Notes: generated from the letters alone by a model not told the origin. A stretch of 64,000 nt of DNA from Acidovorax temperans (GCF_006716905.1 NZ_VFPV01000003.1:558001-622000); one strand, 5' to 3'. Shown: positions 17,701 to 28,610, counted from the first letter of the stretch. Numbers and translations are program-made.

Positions 17701-19700
17701 TGTCTTGCGGGTGCAGGCAGGCCAGCCACTCGTCGCGGGACAGGGGTTGCTTGTCGAGCGGAAACCCCATCATGACGGACAGTTTGGACGACCAGAGGAT
17801 GCGGCCGCTGCGCAGGTCTACGTCAAACACGCCGATCTTGCCCGCTTCTTGCGCCAGCTCCAGGCGCTCGTGGATTTCGCGCAGCGCAGCCTCGGCCTTG
17901 CGGGCCTCGGTCACGTCCTCGATCACCCACAGCGAGGCGTTGGCGAAGCCCTCCATTTGCAGCCGGCGCCCAGAGAGCCGGGCGTGGAAAACACTGCCAT
18001 CAGGGCGCGACAGGACGGCCGTGTCACGCACCGCTTCATGCGGGTGCAGGCCTGGCATGACTTTGGAGCGGAACGCCTCGAACGGCGCCTCTCCACCAAA
18101 CAGGAAAGACGCATGGCGCCCCTGGAGCTGTGCCGTGCTCTCCCCCATCAACTCAGCAAACGCAGGGTTGAACTGGCGCAAGTGCCGATCGCAAATCAGC
18201 ACGATGGGCGGGGCGTTGTCGAAGATGGCGGTCTGCTGCTCCAGCAGTTCGTTGAGCATGCGCTCGCGGCGCTGCAGCTCTGCCTGGGCGCGCATGCGCT
18301 CAGACACTTCCTCTTGCAAACCCACGATGGCAATGCGCTTGCCGCGCTCATCAAAAACGGGCGACAAGGTGACTTCGTCGTGGTAAAGGCTTCCATCGCG
18401 CCGTTGGTTGATGAAGGTGCCGCGCCACGACTGGCCTGACAACAAGGTTGCCCACATGGCCTGGTACATTGCAGGAGGCGTTTGCCCGCTCGCCACGACC
18501 GAAGGTTTGCGACCCTTGACCTCCTCCAGCGTGTAGCCGCAGTTGCGCTCGTATTGCGGGTTCACCCACTCGATAAAGCCTTCACTGTCTGTGATGACGA
18601 CAGCCACCGGGCTGCTTTCCAGGGCGGTGCCCAGCACCTTGAAGCGCTCCAGCGCGCGCGTCACCTGTGCCCTGCTGCGAAGCAGATCCAGCAGCAGCCA
18701 CCCCAGCATGGAAAACAACATCAAAGCAGCCAAGCCCACTTGCAGGCGCTGCGACCAGGGCATCAGCCCGCTCACATCGTCCAGCATCAAGAGCTGCCAT
18801 TGCCCTCCGGGGTCTTTCCAATCCACGGCACGCCGCGAAATGGCATGGGGTACGCCGTTCAGAACCACGTGTGATGCGTCCACGCTGAAAGGCAGCTCGG
18901 AGGCGAGGCCATTGTCAAAGTAACTGCCAAACTGGCGCGTGGCGCGAATGCTGTCGATGCGCGCCTGGGTCAAAGGCGGCGCCACGGCAAACAGCCACTC
19001 AGGCCGGGCGGATGAAAACACCACGCCCTGCGGCGACAAGAGCAAAACCGGCAAACCCACCCGCGATAGCAGGCCATCGACCGACTCCATCCCCACCTTG
19101 AACATCACCACACCAATGATGGCGCCCGAGGGCGAATCGGAGTCATACAGGGGCCCTGCGTAGTAAAGCCCGCGTTCGTGCGTATTGCCGCCAATGGCCG
19201 CGTACACGCTGATGCCCCCCCTGCATCGCCTGCTGGAAATAAGGGCGGTACGCAAGGTTCACACCGGTGGAGCGAGGCCCCGCAGTTTCATGGGCCACCA
19301 CCGTTCCATCGCGGGCAATCACATACACGCCGTTGACGAGGAAACGCTCGCGCGCCACGGTCAGGCGCGCAAGCGCAGCGGGGTGGTCAGGCGGCACCGT
19401 ACCCCGGGCCATGTCTTTGAGCAGGGGCTCGCTCAAGCCCAGCAAAGACACCGCCCCGAGCATGCCAGCCCCCATGGCTTGGTACGCGAGGGCATCGGCG
19501 GTTTGCTGCAGCTTGGCGTGGCGCTCCTGGGCGCGCTCCATCGCCAGCCAATGGGCGACAACTTCCACCGTCAGCCAGGCAGCCAAGGTGGCGGCGACCA
19601 ACACCACGGATGCACCCCGCCAGCCCGGCGCATTGCGGCCCAGCACCTTGTCCAGCAGCGTGGCAACGCCGGTACCCGAGCGTTTCACCCCTACCGCCAT
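14783..19700 (-). pseudogene. Large hybrid sensor histidine kinase, frameshifted at a 7-base homopolymer
   Basis: Membrane sensor kinase that would be about 1638 residues if one base were removed from the C7 run (G7 on the coding strand) at 19215-19221. The N-terminal piece (19700 to the run) has a transmembrane helix (about residues 29-48) and the first part of a Cache-like periplasmic domain; reading resumes in another frame with ISVYAAIGGNTHERGLYYAGP. Next come a second transmembrane helix, four PAS/PAC domains, HisKA (His in NMSHEIRTPMN, about residue 885), HATPase ([17 protein letters not shown]), two receivers (Asp about 1174 and 1318) and an HPt domain (His in AHTLKSVAANIG, about 1477). 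All catalytic residues are present. The start at 19700 has an AGGA site. It could be a phase-variable gene, a recent mutation or a sequencing error. Confidence 0.85.
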
Positions 19701-19840
19701 AGGTTCCTCCGGCTAGGCACCGCAGGCGTGCACTGGAATGGCTCCTCATTCATCACACGTTCCCCTCAAAACGCCGCGCGCCTCAAGGCGCTGCAGCACA
19801 TGTGTTGCCTCCCCTTGCCTCCGTACCCGCGCGCTGCGTC

Positions 19841-22336
19841 TCAAAGCGCGGGGTAGATATGAGCGTCCATTTCGTGCACGGGCACCGGGCGCCCAAACAA
19901 GTATCCCTGGAACCCATCACACCCGTGCAAACGCAAAAACCCTAGCTGCCCGGCTGTTTCCACGCCCTCCGCCACCACCTGCAAGTCCAGGCTCTTGGCC
20001 AGCGCAAGAATGGTTCTGACGATGGCCGCATCGTTGGGATCGCTCAGCACATCTCTCACAAAACTCTGGTCGATCTTGACCTGATCCAGCGGCAGCCTCT
20101 TGAGGTAGCTCAGACTGGAATAGCCGGTGCCGAAGTCATCCAGCGCAAAGCCCACGCCCTGTTTCTTGAGTAGTTCCATGCGCTGCACGGCGTCTTCAAT
20201 ATCCCCCAGCAGCATGCTCTCGGTCAGTTCGAGCTTGAGCTTGTGGGGCCGCGCCTGGCATTCGCGCAGGGTGTCGAGCACCTGCGCCACAAAGCCTGGC
20301 TGGCGAAACTGGCGGGCACTCACATTCACCGACAGGGTGAGGTGGGCCGTGGCTTCGTGCTGAGCCCACAGATGGAGCTGGGTGCAGGCACTGCGCAGCA
20401 CGGCTTGCCCCAGGGGCAGGATCAAACCGGTCTGCTCTGCCAGGGGTATGAACTCTGCCGGGCTGATCATGCCCCTTTGCGGGTGGCGCCAGCGGGCCAG
20501 GGCCTCGGCACCGACGAGCTTGCCTTGATGGTCCACCACCGGCTGGTAATGCACCAGCAACTCGCTGCGCGCCAGGCCCTGGCGCAGGTCAGCCTCCAGG
20601 TTCGAGCGGGCATTCACCGCCGCCTGCATTTCCGGGTCAAAGAAGCGCTGGGTGTTGCGGCCCGCAGCCTTGGCCTGGTACATCGCCAGGTCGGCCCGCT
20701 TGAGCAATTCGTCCACCGAGAGGCGATGTTCCCCAAACAAGGTGATGCCAATGCTGGGCGTGCTGTAGTGCCGCGCCCCGCCCAGCTCAAACGGCTGGTT
20801 CAGATTGGCCAGCAGCTTGTCTGCCACAGCTTCTGCCTGCGAGGCAGCCTCATGCAGATGGCTGCTGAGGTTTTCAAGCATCACGACAAACTCATCGCCC
20901 CCAAAACGGGCAACGGTATCGGTCTCGCGCACGCAGGCCACCAGCCGCGCGGCCACCTGGGACAGCAGCTGATCGCCCATGTCGTGGCCCAGGGTGTCGT
21001 TCAGGTCCTTGAAGTTGTCCAGGTCAATGAACAACAGCGCGCCCTGGGCCTTGGTGCGCTGCCCCGCCACGATGGCGCGCTGCAGGCGGTCTAGCAACAA
21101 ACGTCGGTTGGGCAAACCCGTGAGCGCGTCATAAAAGGCCAGCCGCTTGATCTCTTGCTCGGCCTGCTTACGGTCAGTGATGTCCATGGTGAACCCATGC
21201 GACAGCACGGTGCCGTCCGGCTCCCTGTGGGGCACGGCGCTGGTCATGTGCCAGCGCACGCTGCCGTCAGGCCCCACCACACGGTATTCGCAGCGCCACG
21301 GCAGCATGCGCCGCGCTGACACCACCGCAGAGCGGCGCAGGTGCGGGGCGTCCTCGGGCAGCACGTGCTTGAGCAGCAAGTCATGGTCTTGAGCGACTTC
21401 GTGGGGCGTCACGCCCAGGAACTGGGTCACCGCGTCACTGATGTACTGCACACGGGCAGTGGTGCCGTCCGAATGCAGGCGGTATTGGTAAATGAAACCG
21501 GGGATGCGACTGGCGATGCGCTGGATGAACAGCAGCTGTTCACGCAACTGCTCTGCCGCACGGTGCTCCTCGGTCACATCCTGCACCACGCCCATGTACA
21601 CCACCATGCCATCGCGCGAGCGCGAGTGCCGTACGCGCGAACGCATCCAGCGCACCTCGCCATCGGGACGGCGCCAGCGGTATTCCACATCCGAGCCATC
21701 ACCCCGTCGGCAGGCCTGGTCAAACACCGGCCGGTCTTCGGCCGGAATGCCACTGACTGCACGCTCGTTGCTCAGCCATTCCTGCCGCTCAAAACCCGCG
21801 ATGTCACACAGACCAGGCGACCACAGCAGCACCGTTTCGCCCGGGTCTTCGATGCGGCGCCAATGGCCGGTCTGTGCCAGGCTTTCCATGGTGTTGAACA
21901 CCTCGGTCTGCTCCTGCAGATCACGGCGGGCATCGGCCAGGGCGCTCTCGGCCTGCGCCAGGGCCATGCGCAGGTTTTCTGCCTCAGACACATCGCGCAC
22001 GCTCACCACGATGCAGTTATCTGCCACGCGCCTGGCAGACAGATCCCAGGCCAATAGCAGCCGTGTACCCTCACGCACTACCTGGCGGCAATCCAGCGGC
22101 ACACCCAGGCGCGCCACTGCGCACAGTTGCTCCACCAGTGTGGTGTGCGCCAGCTGGTCAAACACCACCTGCGCCAGCACGCCTTCCTCGCGCACCAAGC
22201 CCAAGCCCGGCATGCGGCGCGCGGCTGCATTGGAGGCCCAGAGGTACAGGCCATCCTCTTCCAGGCGAAACTCCAGCAGCCCCACGGGCACGGCATCGAG
22301 CAACGCCTGCATGCGCCCATGTGCGAGGGGGCCCAT
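19841..22336 (-). CDS. PAS-GGDEF-EAL cyclic-di-GMP signalling protein
   Basis: Cytosolic protein of about 831 residues without clear membrane segments. Three PAS-like regions precede a diguanylate cyclase domain with an intact GGDEF motif (ARFGGDEFVV; upstream LTGLPNRRLLLDRL) and a phosphodiesterase domain with an intact EAL motif (GAEALARWRHP), the metal-binding NVSARQF and DDFGTGYSS, and VVAEGVET. Both activities are therefore possible. I chose the ATG at 22336 because a strong GAGGGAG box precedes it; a GTG at 22390 would add 18 residues. It lies 140 bases upstream of the hybrid kinase gene on the same strand and is divergent from mutS. Confidence 0.92.
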   Translation of the reverse strand: MGPLAHGRMQALLDAVPVGLLEFRLEEDGLYLWASNAAARRMPGLGLVREEGVLAQVVFDQLAHTTLVEQLCAVARLGVPLDCRQVVREGTRLLLAWDLSARRVADNCIVVSVRDVSEAENLRMALAQAESALADARRDLQEQTEVFNTMESLAQTGHWRRIEDPGETVLLWSPGLCDIAGFERQEWLSNERAVSGIPAEDRPVFDQACRRGDGSDVEYRWRRPDGEVRWMRSRVRHSRSRDGMVVYMGVVQDVTEEHRAAEQLREQLLFIQRIASRIPGFIYQYRLHSDGTTARVQYISDAVTQFLGVTPHEVAQDHDLLLKHVLPEDAPHLRRSAVVSARRMLPWRCEYRVVGPDGSVRWHMTSAVPHREPDGTVLSHGFTMDITDRKQAEQEIKRLAFYDALTGLPNRRLLLDRLQRAIVAGQRTKAQGALLFIDLDNFKDLNDTLGHDMGDQLLSQVAARLVACVRETDTVARFGGDEFVVMLENLSSHLHEAASQAEAVADKLLANLNQPFELGGARHYSTPSIGITLFGEHRLSVDELLKRADLAMYQAKAAGRNTQRFFDPEMQAAVNARSNLEADLRQGLARSELLVHYQPVVDHQGKLVGAEALARWRHPQRGMISPAEFIPLAEQTGLILPLGQAVLRSACTQLHLWAQHEATAHLTLSVNVSARQFRQPGFVAQVLDTLRECQARPHKLKLELTESMLLGDIEDAVQRMELLKKQGVGFALDDFGTGYSSLSYLKRLPLDQVKIDQSFVRDVLSDPNDAAIVRTILALAKSLDLQVVAEGVETAGQLGFLRLHGCDGFQGYLFGRPVPVHEMDAHIYPAL

Positions 22337-22611
22337 CAGGGTGTCTCCCTCGGGATAGAGAAGATCTGTCAGCAGTTCGGAAGAAATCACGATCGCTCTG
22401 GAACCTCTGCAAAATTAGAAGAAAGGGTATCCCGCAACGGCGCAGCGTGGTGCGTCGCCAGCCACAGTATGTCAAAAGGTAACAGCAAAACGCTGCAAAT
22501 CGTCAAAGATTTGTGAAACAACAGACGCCGCCTGGCCCTGCTACAGTCCACGCCTCTCGCCGCGGCACCCCGCTTGGCCCTGTTTTTCTTTCGTCTTTCC
22601 ATTCGCACCGC

Positions 22612-25233
22612 ATGTCCGACACCTTCGAGCACCATACGCCGATGATGCAGCAGTACCTTGGCCTGAAAGCCGCGTACCCGGACACGCTGCTCTTTTACCG
22701 CATGGGTGACTTTTACGAGGTGTTCTGGCAGGACGCCGAGAAAGCCGCGCGGCTGCTCGACATCACCCTGACCCAGCGCGGCCAGTCGGGTGGGCAGCCG
22801 GTGGTGATGGCGGGCGTGCCCTTCCATGCACTAGAGAACTACCTGGCGCGCCTCATCAAGATGGGGGAATCGGTGGCCATTGCCGAGCAGGTGGGCGAGG
22901 TGGGCGCCGCCAAAGGCCCGGTGGAGCGCAAGGTGGTGCGTGTGGTCACCCCCGGCACGCTGACGGACACCGAGCTGCTCTCCGACAAAACCGAATCCAT
23001 GCTGCTGGCCGTGCACCAAGGCCCGCGCGCGCGCTGCGGCCTGGCGTGGCTGAGCGTGACACAGGGCCGCGTGCACCTGGCCGAATGCACCCAGGACGAG
23101 CTGGCCCACTGGCTGGGCCGCGTAGCCCCGAGCGAGGTGATCTACAGCGCGGGCGTGACCGAGCGCTTTGAGCAGCAGCTGCAGGTGCTGCGCCAGGGGG
23201 GCGCCTTCACCTGCCCGATGAGCCTGCGGCCCGACTGGCAATTTGACAGTGCTCTGGGCGAGCGCAAGCTGCTGGAGCACCTGGGCGCGGCCAGCCTGCA
23301 GGCCTGGGGCGCGCAGGGGCTGGGCGAGGCCCACGCCGCCGCCGCCGGGCTGCTGGCGTACGCCGAGCACACCCAGGGCCGCCAGCTCACGCACATCCAC
23401 ACCGTGCAGGTGCAGCGGGGCGACGACCTGATCGACCTGCCCGCCACCACGCGGCGCAACCTGGAGCTGGTCAAAACCCTGCGCGGCGATGACGCCCCCA
23501 CCCTGTTCTCGCTGCTCGACACCTGCATGACAGGCATGGGCAGCCGCCTTCTCAAAACCTGGCTGCTGGAGCCCCAGCGCGACCGCACCGAAGCGCGCAG
23601 GCGCCTTTCGGCCACCACGGCACTGCGCGGCGCGGGGGGCGCGGGTGGCGGGTCTGGCCCCTGGGCGCAGTTGCGCAACGAACTCAAAGGCGTGAGCGAT
23701 GTGGAGCGCATCACCGCCCGCATCGCCCTGCGGCAGGTGCGCCCCCGCGAACTGGTGGGCCTGGGCAAAACGCTACAAAAAGCAGAGCTGCTCGCGCTGA
23801 ATGCACAAGCGCCAGAGCCCTATTTGGCTCAAATTTTCAGCCACCTGCAGCCGCCTGCAGGCTGCACCGATCTGCTGCGCCGCGCCATTGCCGAGGAGCC
23901 CGCCGCCCTGGTGCGCGACGGCGGCGTGATTGCCGAAGGCTTTGACACCGAGCTGGATGAGCTGCGCGCCATCCAGACCAACTGCGACAGCTTTTTGCTG
24001 GAGCTGGAAACCCGCGAGAAAGCACGCACCGGCATCCCCAACCTGCGGGTGCAGTTCAACAAGGTGCACGGCTTCTATATTGAAGTGACCAGCAGCCACC
24101 TGGCCAGCGTGCCCGACGACTACCGCCGCCGCCAGACGCTGAAGAACGCCGAGCGCTTCATCACGCCCGAGCTGAAAGCGTTTGAGGACAAAGCCCTGTC
24201 GGCCAACGAGCGGGCGCTGGCCCGCGAGAAATGGCTGTACGAGCAGATCCTGGACCAGCTGCAGCCCCATGTGCCCGCCCTCACGCAACTGGCACAGGCC
24301 CTGGCCACGCTCGATGTGCTGTGCACGCTGGCCGAGCGCTCGCTCACCCTCAACTGGTGCGCGCCCCAGTTTGCGCCCGAGCCCTGCATCGACATCGAAG
24401 GTGGCCGCCACCCGGTGGTGGAGGCGCGACTGGCCGAAACGTCCAACGCCAGCTTCATCGCCAACCACACGCGGCTCAATGCCAACACCCGCATGCAGAT
24501 CATCACCGGCCCCAACATGGGCGGTAAATCGACCTACATGCGGCAGGTGGCGCTGATCACGCTGCTGGCCTGCATGGGCAGCCATGTGCCCGCCACCAGC
24601 TGCCGCATTGGCCCCATCGACGCCATCCACACCCGCATTGGCGCGGCAGACGACCTGGCCAACGCGCAGTCCACCTTCATGCTGGAGATGACCGAGGCCG
24701 CGCAGATATTGCACGCCGCCACGCCCCACAGCCTGGTGCTGATGGACGAGATTGGCCGCGGCACCAGCACCTTTGACGGCCTGGCCCTGGCCAGCGGCAT
24801 TGCCACACACCTGCACGACAAGACCCGCGCCTTCACCCTGTTTGCCACGCACTACTTTGAGCTGACCGAGCTGCCCGCCAAGGCGCGGCATGCCGTCAAC
24901 ATGCATGTGAGCGCGGCCGAAGCGGGCAGCGACATCGTCTTCCTGCACGAAATCCAGCCCGGCCCGGCCAGCCGCAGCTACGGTATCCAGGTCGCCAAGC
25001 TGGCCGGCATGCCATCGCCCGTGCTGCACCACGCCCGCCACACCCTGGCGGCGCTGGAAGAGCGTGCGGGCGAGGACGATGTGCAGGTGGACCTGTTTGC
25101 CGCCCCACCCGAGCCCGACGGCCCCGGCACCAGCCCGGTGGAAGCCGCTCTGGCCGCCATCAACCCCGATGCGCTGAGCCCCCGCGAGGCGCTGGATGCG
25201 CTGTACCAGCTCAAGAAAATGGCGGGGGCTTGA
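22612..25233 (+). CDS. mutS: DNA mismatch repair protein MutS
   Basis: Mismatch-recognition ATPase, 873 residues, close to the usual size. The N-terminal mismatch-binding domain has the Phe-x-Glu motif (GDFYEVF), and the C-terminal ATPase has the Walker A motif GPNMGGKST (about residues 633-641), [14 protein letters not shown] and the signature [11 protein letters not shown]. The start at 22612 gives the canonical [19 protein letters not shown]; earlier in-frame codons have no homology. The connector/lever region at about residues 387-405 contains [20 protein letters not shown], encoded by a palindromic repeat element lying in frame. Followed after 58 bases by an MmeI-like enzyme gene. Confidence 0.96.
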   Translation: MSDTFEHHTPMMQQYLGLKAAYPDTLLFYRMGDFYEVFWQDAEKAARLLDITLTQRGQSGGQPVVMAGVPFHALENYLARLIKMGESVAIAEQVGEVGAAKGPVERKVVRVVTPGTLTDTELLSDKTESMLLAVHQGPRARCGLAWLSVTQGRVHLAECTQDELAHWLGRVAPSEVIYSAGVTERFEQQLQVLRQGGAFTCPMSLRPDWQFDSALGERKLLEHLGAASLQAWGAQGLGEAHAAAAGLLAYAEHTQGRQLTHIHTVQVQRGDDLIDLPATTRRNLELVKTLRGDDAPTLFSLLDTCMTGMGSRLLKTWLLEPQRDRTEARRRLSATTALRGAGGAGGGSGPWAQLRNELKGVSDVERITARIALRQVRPRELVGLGKTLQKAELLALNAQAPEPYLAQIFSHLQPPAGCTDLLRRAIAEEPAALVRDGGVIAEGFDTELDELRAIQTNCDSFLLELETREKARTGIPNLRVQFNKVHGFYIEVTSSHLASVPDDYRRRQTLKNAERFITPELKAFEDKALSANERALAREKWLYEQILDQLQPHVPALTQLAQALATLDVLCTLAERSLTLNWCAPQFAPEPCIDIEGGRHPVVEARLAETSNASFIANHTRLNANTRMQIITGPNMGGKSTYMRQVALITLLACMGSHVPATSCRIGPIDAIHTRIGAADDLANAQSTFMLEMTEAAQILHAATPHSLVLMDEIGRGTSTFDGLALASGIATHLHDKTRAFTLFATHYFELTELPAKARHAVNMHVSAAEAGSDIVFLHEIQPGPASRSYGIQVAKLAGMPSPVLHHARHTLAALEERAGEDDVQVDLFAAPPEPDGPGTSPVEAALAAINPDALSPREALDALYQLKKMAGA
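23772..23827. repeat. Palindromic element inside mutS (in frame)
   Basis: Inverted orientation copy: gctacaaaaagcagagctgc, then gcgctg...caagcgccag, then agccctatttggct. Encodes a Leu/Ala-rich stretch in the same reading frame as the trmJ copy. More diverged than the intergenic copies, so it may be old. Confidence 0.6.
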
Positions 25234-25291
25234 GGCAACTTTGCAGCCTTCCCGTCCCACCTGCACCTCAGCGGACTCACCACCCTATTCC

Positions 25292-28200
25292 ATGACCCCT
25301 CAAGACTTCATCGCCAAATGGGGCGCGCCCGGTGGCGTGCCCGGCCCGGCCTACGCACTCAATGAAGAGCAAGGCGCGCAAAGCCACTTTCTGGACCTGT
25401 GCGAACTGCTTGGTGTGCCCAAGCCCGGCAGTTCCGAGGGCTACCGGTTTGAAGAAAAGAGTACCGTCATCGGCGGCAAGACGGGTTATGCCGACGTTTT
25501 CATGCGTGGCGTGTTTGCGTGGGAGAACAAGGCTCCGGGCAAAAACCTCGACACCGCGCTCAAGCAGCTGCTCACCTACAGCCTGGCGCTCTCCAACCCG
25601 CCCATTCTGGTGGTGTCTGACCGGCTCACGATTCGCATCCACACCCAGTTCACCGGCCACCCCAGTGCCACGCACGAGGTGCGCATTGCCGAGATGGACC
25701 AGCCAGCCAACCTGGCCCTGCTGCGCCGCATATGGACCGCGCCCGAGAGCTTCAAACCCCAGCAAACCAACCGCGACATCACCGAGGCCGCCGCCCGCAG
25801 CTTTGCCGCCCTGGCAGAAGGTTTGCGCCAGCGCGGCGCCACGCCCGGTGAAAACACCGCCAGCCAGCAACAGCGCGCCAACCAGGTGGCGCACTTTCTC
25901 ACGCAGTGCCTGTTCTGCTTCTTTGCGGAAGACGTGGGCCTACTGCCTGGTCGCATGTTCGAGCGTCTGGTGAACAACAAACAAGCCACGCCCGAGCGAC
26001 TGACGCAGGGCCTCACGCAGCTCTTTGGCACCATGCAAAACGGTGGCCTGTATGGCGTGGACGATATTCCCTGGTTCAACGGCGGGCTGTTTCAGACCAT
26101 TGCCGTGCCGCCCCTCTCCGCGCCCGACCTGACCGAGCTGCGCCGCGCCGCCGACCTGAACTGGAGCGCCATCGACGTCTCCATCTTCGGCACCCTGTTC
26201 GAGCGCGGGCTCGACCCCGCCAAACGCAGCCAACTGGGCGCGCACTACACCGACCCGGCCACCATCGAGCGCCTGATCGACCCTGTCATCCGCCGCCCAT
26301 TGCTACAAAAATGGGAGCTTATAGCGCAGCAGATACAAGCGCTGGCGGCCAAAATCGCCAAAAAAGGTGACAGGCACTACCGCGCAGCCCACGCGCTGTT
26401 CATCACCTGGCTCGATGAGCTGAAAAACTACCGCGCCCTTGACCCGGCCTGCGGCAGCGGCAACTTTCTGTACCTCGCGCTCAAGTGCCTAAAGGATGTG
26501 GAACACCACAGCCACCTGCAGGCCGCCGAACTGGGCCTGGACCGCGAGGCCGACCTGGTGACCGGCCCGCACAACGTGCTGGGCATCGAGCTGAACGAAT
26601 ACGCCGCCGAACTGGCCCGCGTGACCGTGTGGATCGGCGAACTGCAATGGCGCCTGGCGCACGGCTACGAGTTCAAGACCAACCCCGTGCTCGACACCCT
26701 GGAGCACATTGAGTGCCGCGATGCGCTGCTGGCCGAGGGCGGCGGCGAGGCCGCGTGGCCTGCGGCGGATGTGGTGGTGGGGAATCCGCCGTTTTTGGGG
26801 GACAAGAAAATGCGCGCCGAACTGGGCGATGCCTACACCACCCAACTGCGCAGCACCTACGAGGGCCGCGTGCCCGGCGGCGCCGACCTGGTGTGCTATT
26901 GGTTTGACAAGGCCCGTGCACAGATAGCGGCTGGGGCTTTGCAGCGCGCCGGGCTGGTGGCCACCAACTCCATTCGGGGCGGTGCCAACCGCAAGGTGCT
27001 CGATGCCATCTGCGCACAAACGCGCATCTTCGACGCCTGGAGCGACGAGCCGTGGGTGAACGACGGTGCAGCGGTGCGAGTCTCGCTGGTGGCTTTTGGC
27101 TCCGCCGAACAGTCAGCATTGCTTGACGACACCCCCGTGTCGGTGATCTACAGCGACCTGCATGCCGCAGGCGAGCACGCCAACGACCTCTCCACCGCGC
27201 AACGCTTGCGCACCAATGCAGGCGTGAGTTTTCAAGGCCCGGTGTTGGTGGGCGATTTCGAGGTGGCAGCAGAGACAGCACGACAGTGGCTGCAAACGCC
27301 CAACCCACATGGACGCTCCAACGCTGATGTGGTTCGCCCTCTGACCAATGGCAAAGACATCACCGCACGCTCCCGCGGCATGTGGGTTGTCGATTTCAGC
27401 GCCATGCCGCAAGCGGATGCCAGTTTGTATGAAATGCCCTTTGAGCACGTTCAACAGCATGTCAAACCCATGCGCGATTCCAACCGCGATGAATCCAGGA
27501 AGCAGCGCTGGTGGCTGCATGGACGACTGGGCACCGAATGGCGTGGAGCAACAAAGAACGTACCTCGGTACATCGCCACTACCCGCGTTGCAAAGCACCG
27601 AACCTTTGTTTGGTTTCCAAGCATTTCGTGGATTTCAGATGCCGTGGTTGGGATCGCCCGCGCCGACGACACCACCTTCGGCATCCTGCACAGCCGCTTC
27701 CACGAACTCTGGTCGCTGCGCATGTGTACTTGGCTGGGCGTCGGCAACGACCCGCGCTACACCCCCACCACCTGCTTCGAAACCTTCCCCTTCCCCGCAG
27801 GCCTCACCCCGGCAGACACCGCGCACCAGCGCACCGAGGCGGTGGAAGGCGGCGCGCTGATTCCGGCCGACCTGCCCGACACCCTGTGTGCCGAAAACTT
27901 CAAGCCAAATCAGCCTCCAGCGCCCGTCCATCAAGCGCAAGCAGCTATCACACCAATAGCACCACGACCCGCCGCCATGGCCATTGCCCAGGCCGCCCAG
28001 CGCCTGAACACCCTGCGCCAGGCCTGGCTGAACCCGCCCGAGTGGACGCACACCGTGCCCGAGGTGGTGCCGCTGGGTCTGAGCACATCGCCCTACCCTG
28101 ACCGCATCGTGCCCAAGCCGGGGTTCGAAAAAGAGCTGGCCAAACGCACGCTGACCAACCTCTATAACCTGCGGCCCGCCTGGCTGGCCGCTGCGCACGC

Positions 28201-28327
28201 GCAACTGGACGCCGCCGTGGCAGCGGCCTACGGCTGGGCCGACTACACGGCGAACATGCCCGATGATGAAATCCTGCGCCGCCTCCTGGCGCTGAACCTG
28301 CAACGCAGCACATCTGAAGGAGCCTGA
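25292..28327 (+). CDS. MmeI-like (type IIL) bifunctional restriction-modification enzyme
   Basis: Single polypeptide of 1011 residues with the layout of MmeI-type enzymes: N-terminal nuclease, helical spacer, gamma-class adenine methyltransferase, target-recognition and C-terminal regions. A plausible PD-(D/E)xK site is visible (YADVFMRGVFAWENK: Asp68, Glu78, Lys80). AdoMet motif I is DPACGSGNF (384-392) and the catalytic motif is NPPF (498-501). Such enzymes methylate one strand of an asymmetric site and cut about 20 bases away. MmeI is shorter (919 residues); part of the difference comes from two palindromic repeats read in frame (26300-26355, 27905-27950). No separate specificity or restriction subunit is adjacent. 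A methyltransferase-only role is possible if the nuclease is inactive. Confidence 0.8.
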   Translation: MTPQDFIAKWGAPGGVPGPAYALNEEQGAQSHFLDLCELLGVPKPGSSEGYRFEEKSTVIGGKTGYADVFMRGVFAWENKAPGKNLDTALKQLLTYSLALSNPPILVVSDRLTIRIHTQFTGHPSATHEVRIAEMDQPANLALLRRIWTAPESFKPQQTNRDITEAAARSFAALAEGLRQRGATPGENTASQQQRANQVAHFLTQCLFCFFAEDVGLLPGRMFERLVNNKQATPERLTQGLTQLFGTMQNGGLYGVDDIPWFNGGLFQTIAVPPLSAPDLTELRRAADLNWSAIDVSIFGTLFERGLDPAKRSQLGAHYTDPATIERLIDPVIRRPLLQKWELIAQQIQALAAKIAKKGDRHYRAAHALFITWLDELKNYRALDPACGSGNFLYLALKCLKDVEHHSHLQAAELGLDREADLVTGPHNVLGIELNEYAAELARVTVWIGELQWRLAHGYEFKTNPVLDTLEHIECRDALLAEGGGEAAWPAADVVVGNPPFLGDKKMRAELGDAYTTQLRSTYEGRVPGGADLVCYWFDKARAQIAAGALQRAGLVATNSIRGGANRKVLDAICAQTRIFDAWSDEPWVNDGAAVRVSLVAFGSAEQSALLDDTPVSVIYSDLHAAGEHANDLSTAQRLRTNAGVSFQGPVLVGDFEVAAETARQWLQTPNPHGRSNADVVRPLTNGKDITARSRGMWVVDFSAMPQADASLYEMPFEHVQQHVKPMRDSNRDESRKQRWWLHGRLGTEWRGATKNVPRYIATTRVAKHRTFVWFPSISWISDAVVGIARADDTTFGILHSRFHELWSLRMCTWLGVGNDPRYTPTTCFETFPFPAGLTPADTAHQRTEAVEGGALIPADLPDTLCAENFKPNQPPAPVHQAQAAITPIAPRPAAMAIAQAAQRLNTLRQAWLNPPEWTHTVPEVVPLGLSTSPYPDRIVPKPGFEKELAKRTLTNLYNLRPAWLAAAHAQLDAAVAAAYGWADYTANMPDDEILRRLLALNLQRSTSEGA
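26300..26355. repeat. Palindromic element in the MmeI-like gene, copy 1 (in frame)
   Basis: Inverted orientation: tgctacaaaaatgggagctt, tagcgc, acaagcgctggcggccaaaat. Encodes LLQKWELIAQQIQALAAKIA just before the methyltransferase domain, again in the same frame as the mutS and trmJ copies. Confidence 0.6.
27905..27950. repeat. Palindromic element in the MmeI-like gene, copy 2 (in frame)
   Basis: Forward orientation: aaatcagcctccagcgcccg, tccatcaagcgcaagcagct, atca. Encodes NQPPAPVHQAQAAIT, a Pro/Ala/Gln-rich linker between the recognition region and the C-terminal helices. Confidence 0.7.
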
Positions 28328-28328
28328 C

Positions 28329-28592
28329 GTGCACCCCATCCCTGCGACACCCGAGGAAGTGGGAGACGGCGAGGACCGGCTGGTGGATGTTCACAGCCCC
28401 GAGGTGCCGCACTCCATCCGCACCCGGGTGCTGGCCATGGCGCAGCCGGGCGACCAGCTGTGGCGCTGCCCGCGCCTGTCGGCACCCCGGGGGGCGCTGG
28501 GCCTTCTGGGTGTGGGCCCGCGGGATGTGGTGATCGAGTGGTGGCTGCTGGACGCGCAGGGTGAACTGATCGAGGCGTTCTGGGAGGTCTGA
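28329..28592 (+). CDS. Small hypothetical protein coupled to the MmeI-like gene
   Basis: Protein of 87 residues that I do not recognise. It starts with GTG one base after the stop of the MmeI-like gene; an AAGGAG box inside the end of that gene is correctly spaced (six bases), so translation is probably coupled. The sequence is acidic at the N-terminus (EEVGDGEDRLVDVHSPE) and ends in a Trp-rich acidic tail (VVIEWWLLDAQGELIEAFWEV). No membrane segment or known DNA-binding motif is visible. Its position suggests a link with the restriction-modification enzyme, but this is inference. Confidence 0.65.
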   Translation: MHPIPATPEEVGDGEDRLVDVHSPEVPHSIRTRVLAMAQPGDQLWRCPRLSAPRGALGLLGVGPRDVVIEWWLLDAQGELIEAFWEV

Positions 28593-28610
28593 TCAGAGCG
28601 GTGACTGGAT

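Noticed and set aside
23773-25266. A long minus-strand open frame opposite mutS
   Set aside because: Shadow of mutS codons in a high-GC genome; no recognisable motif.
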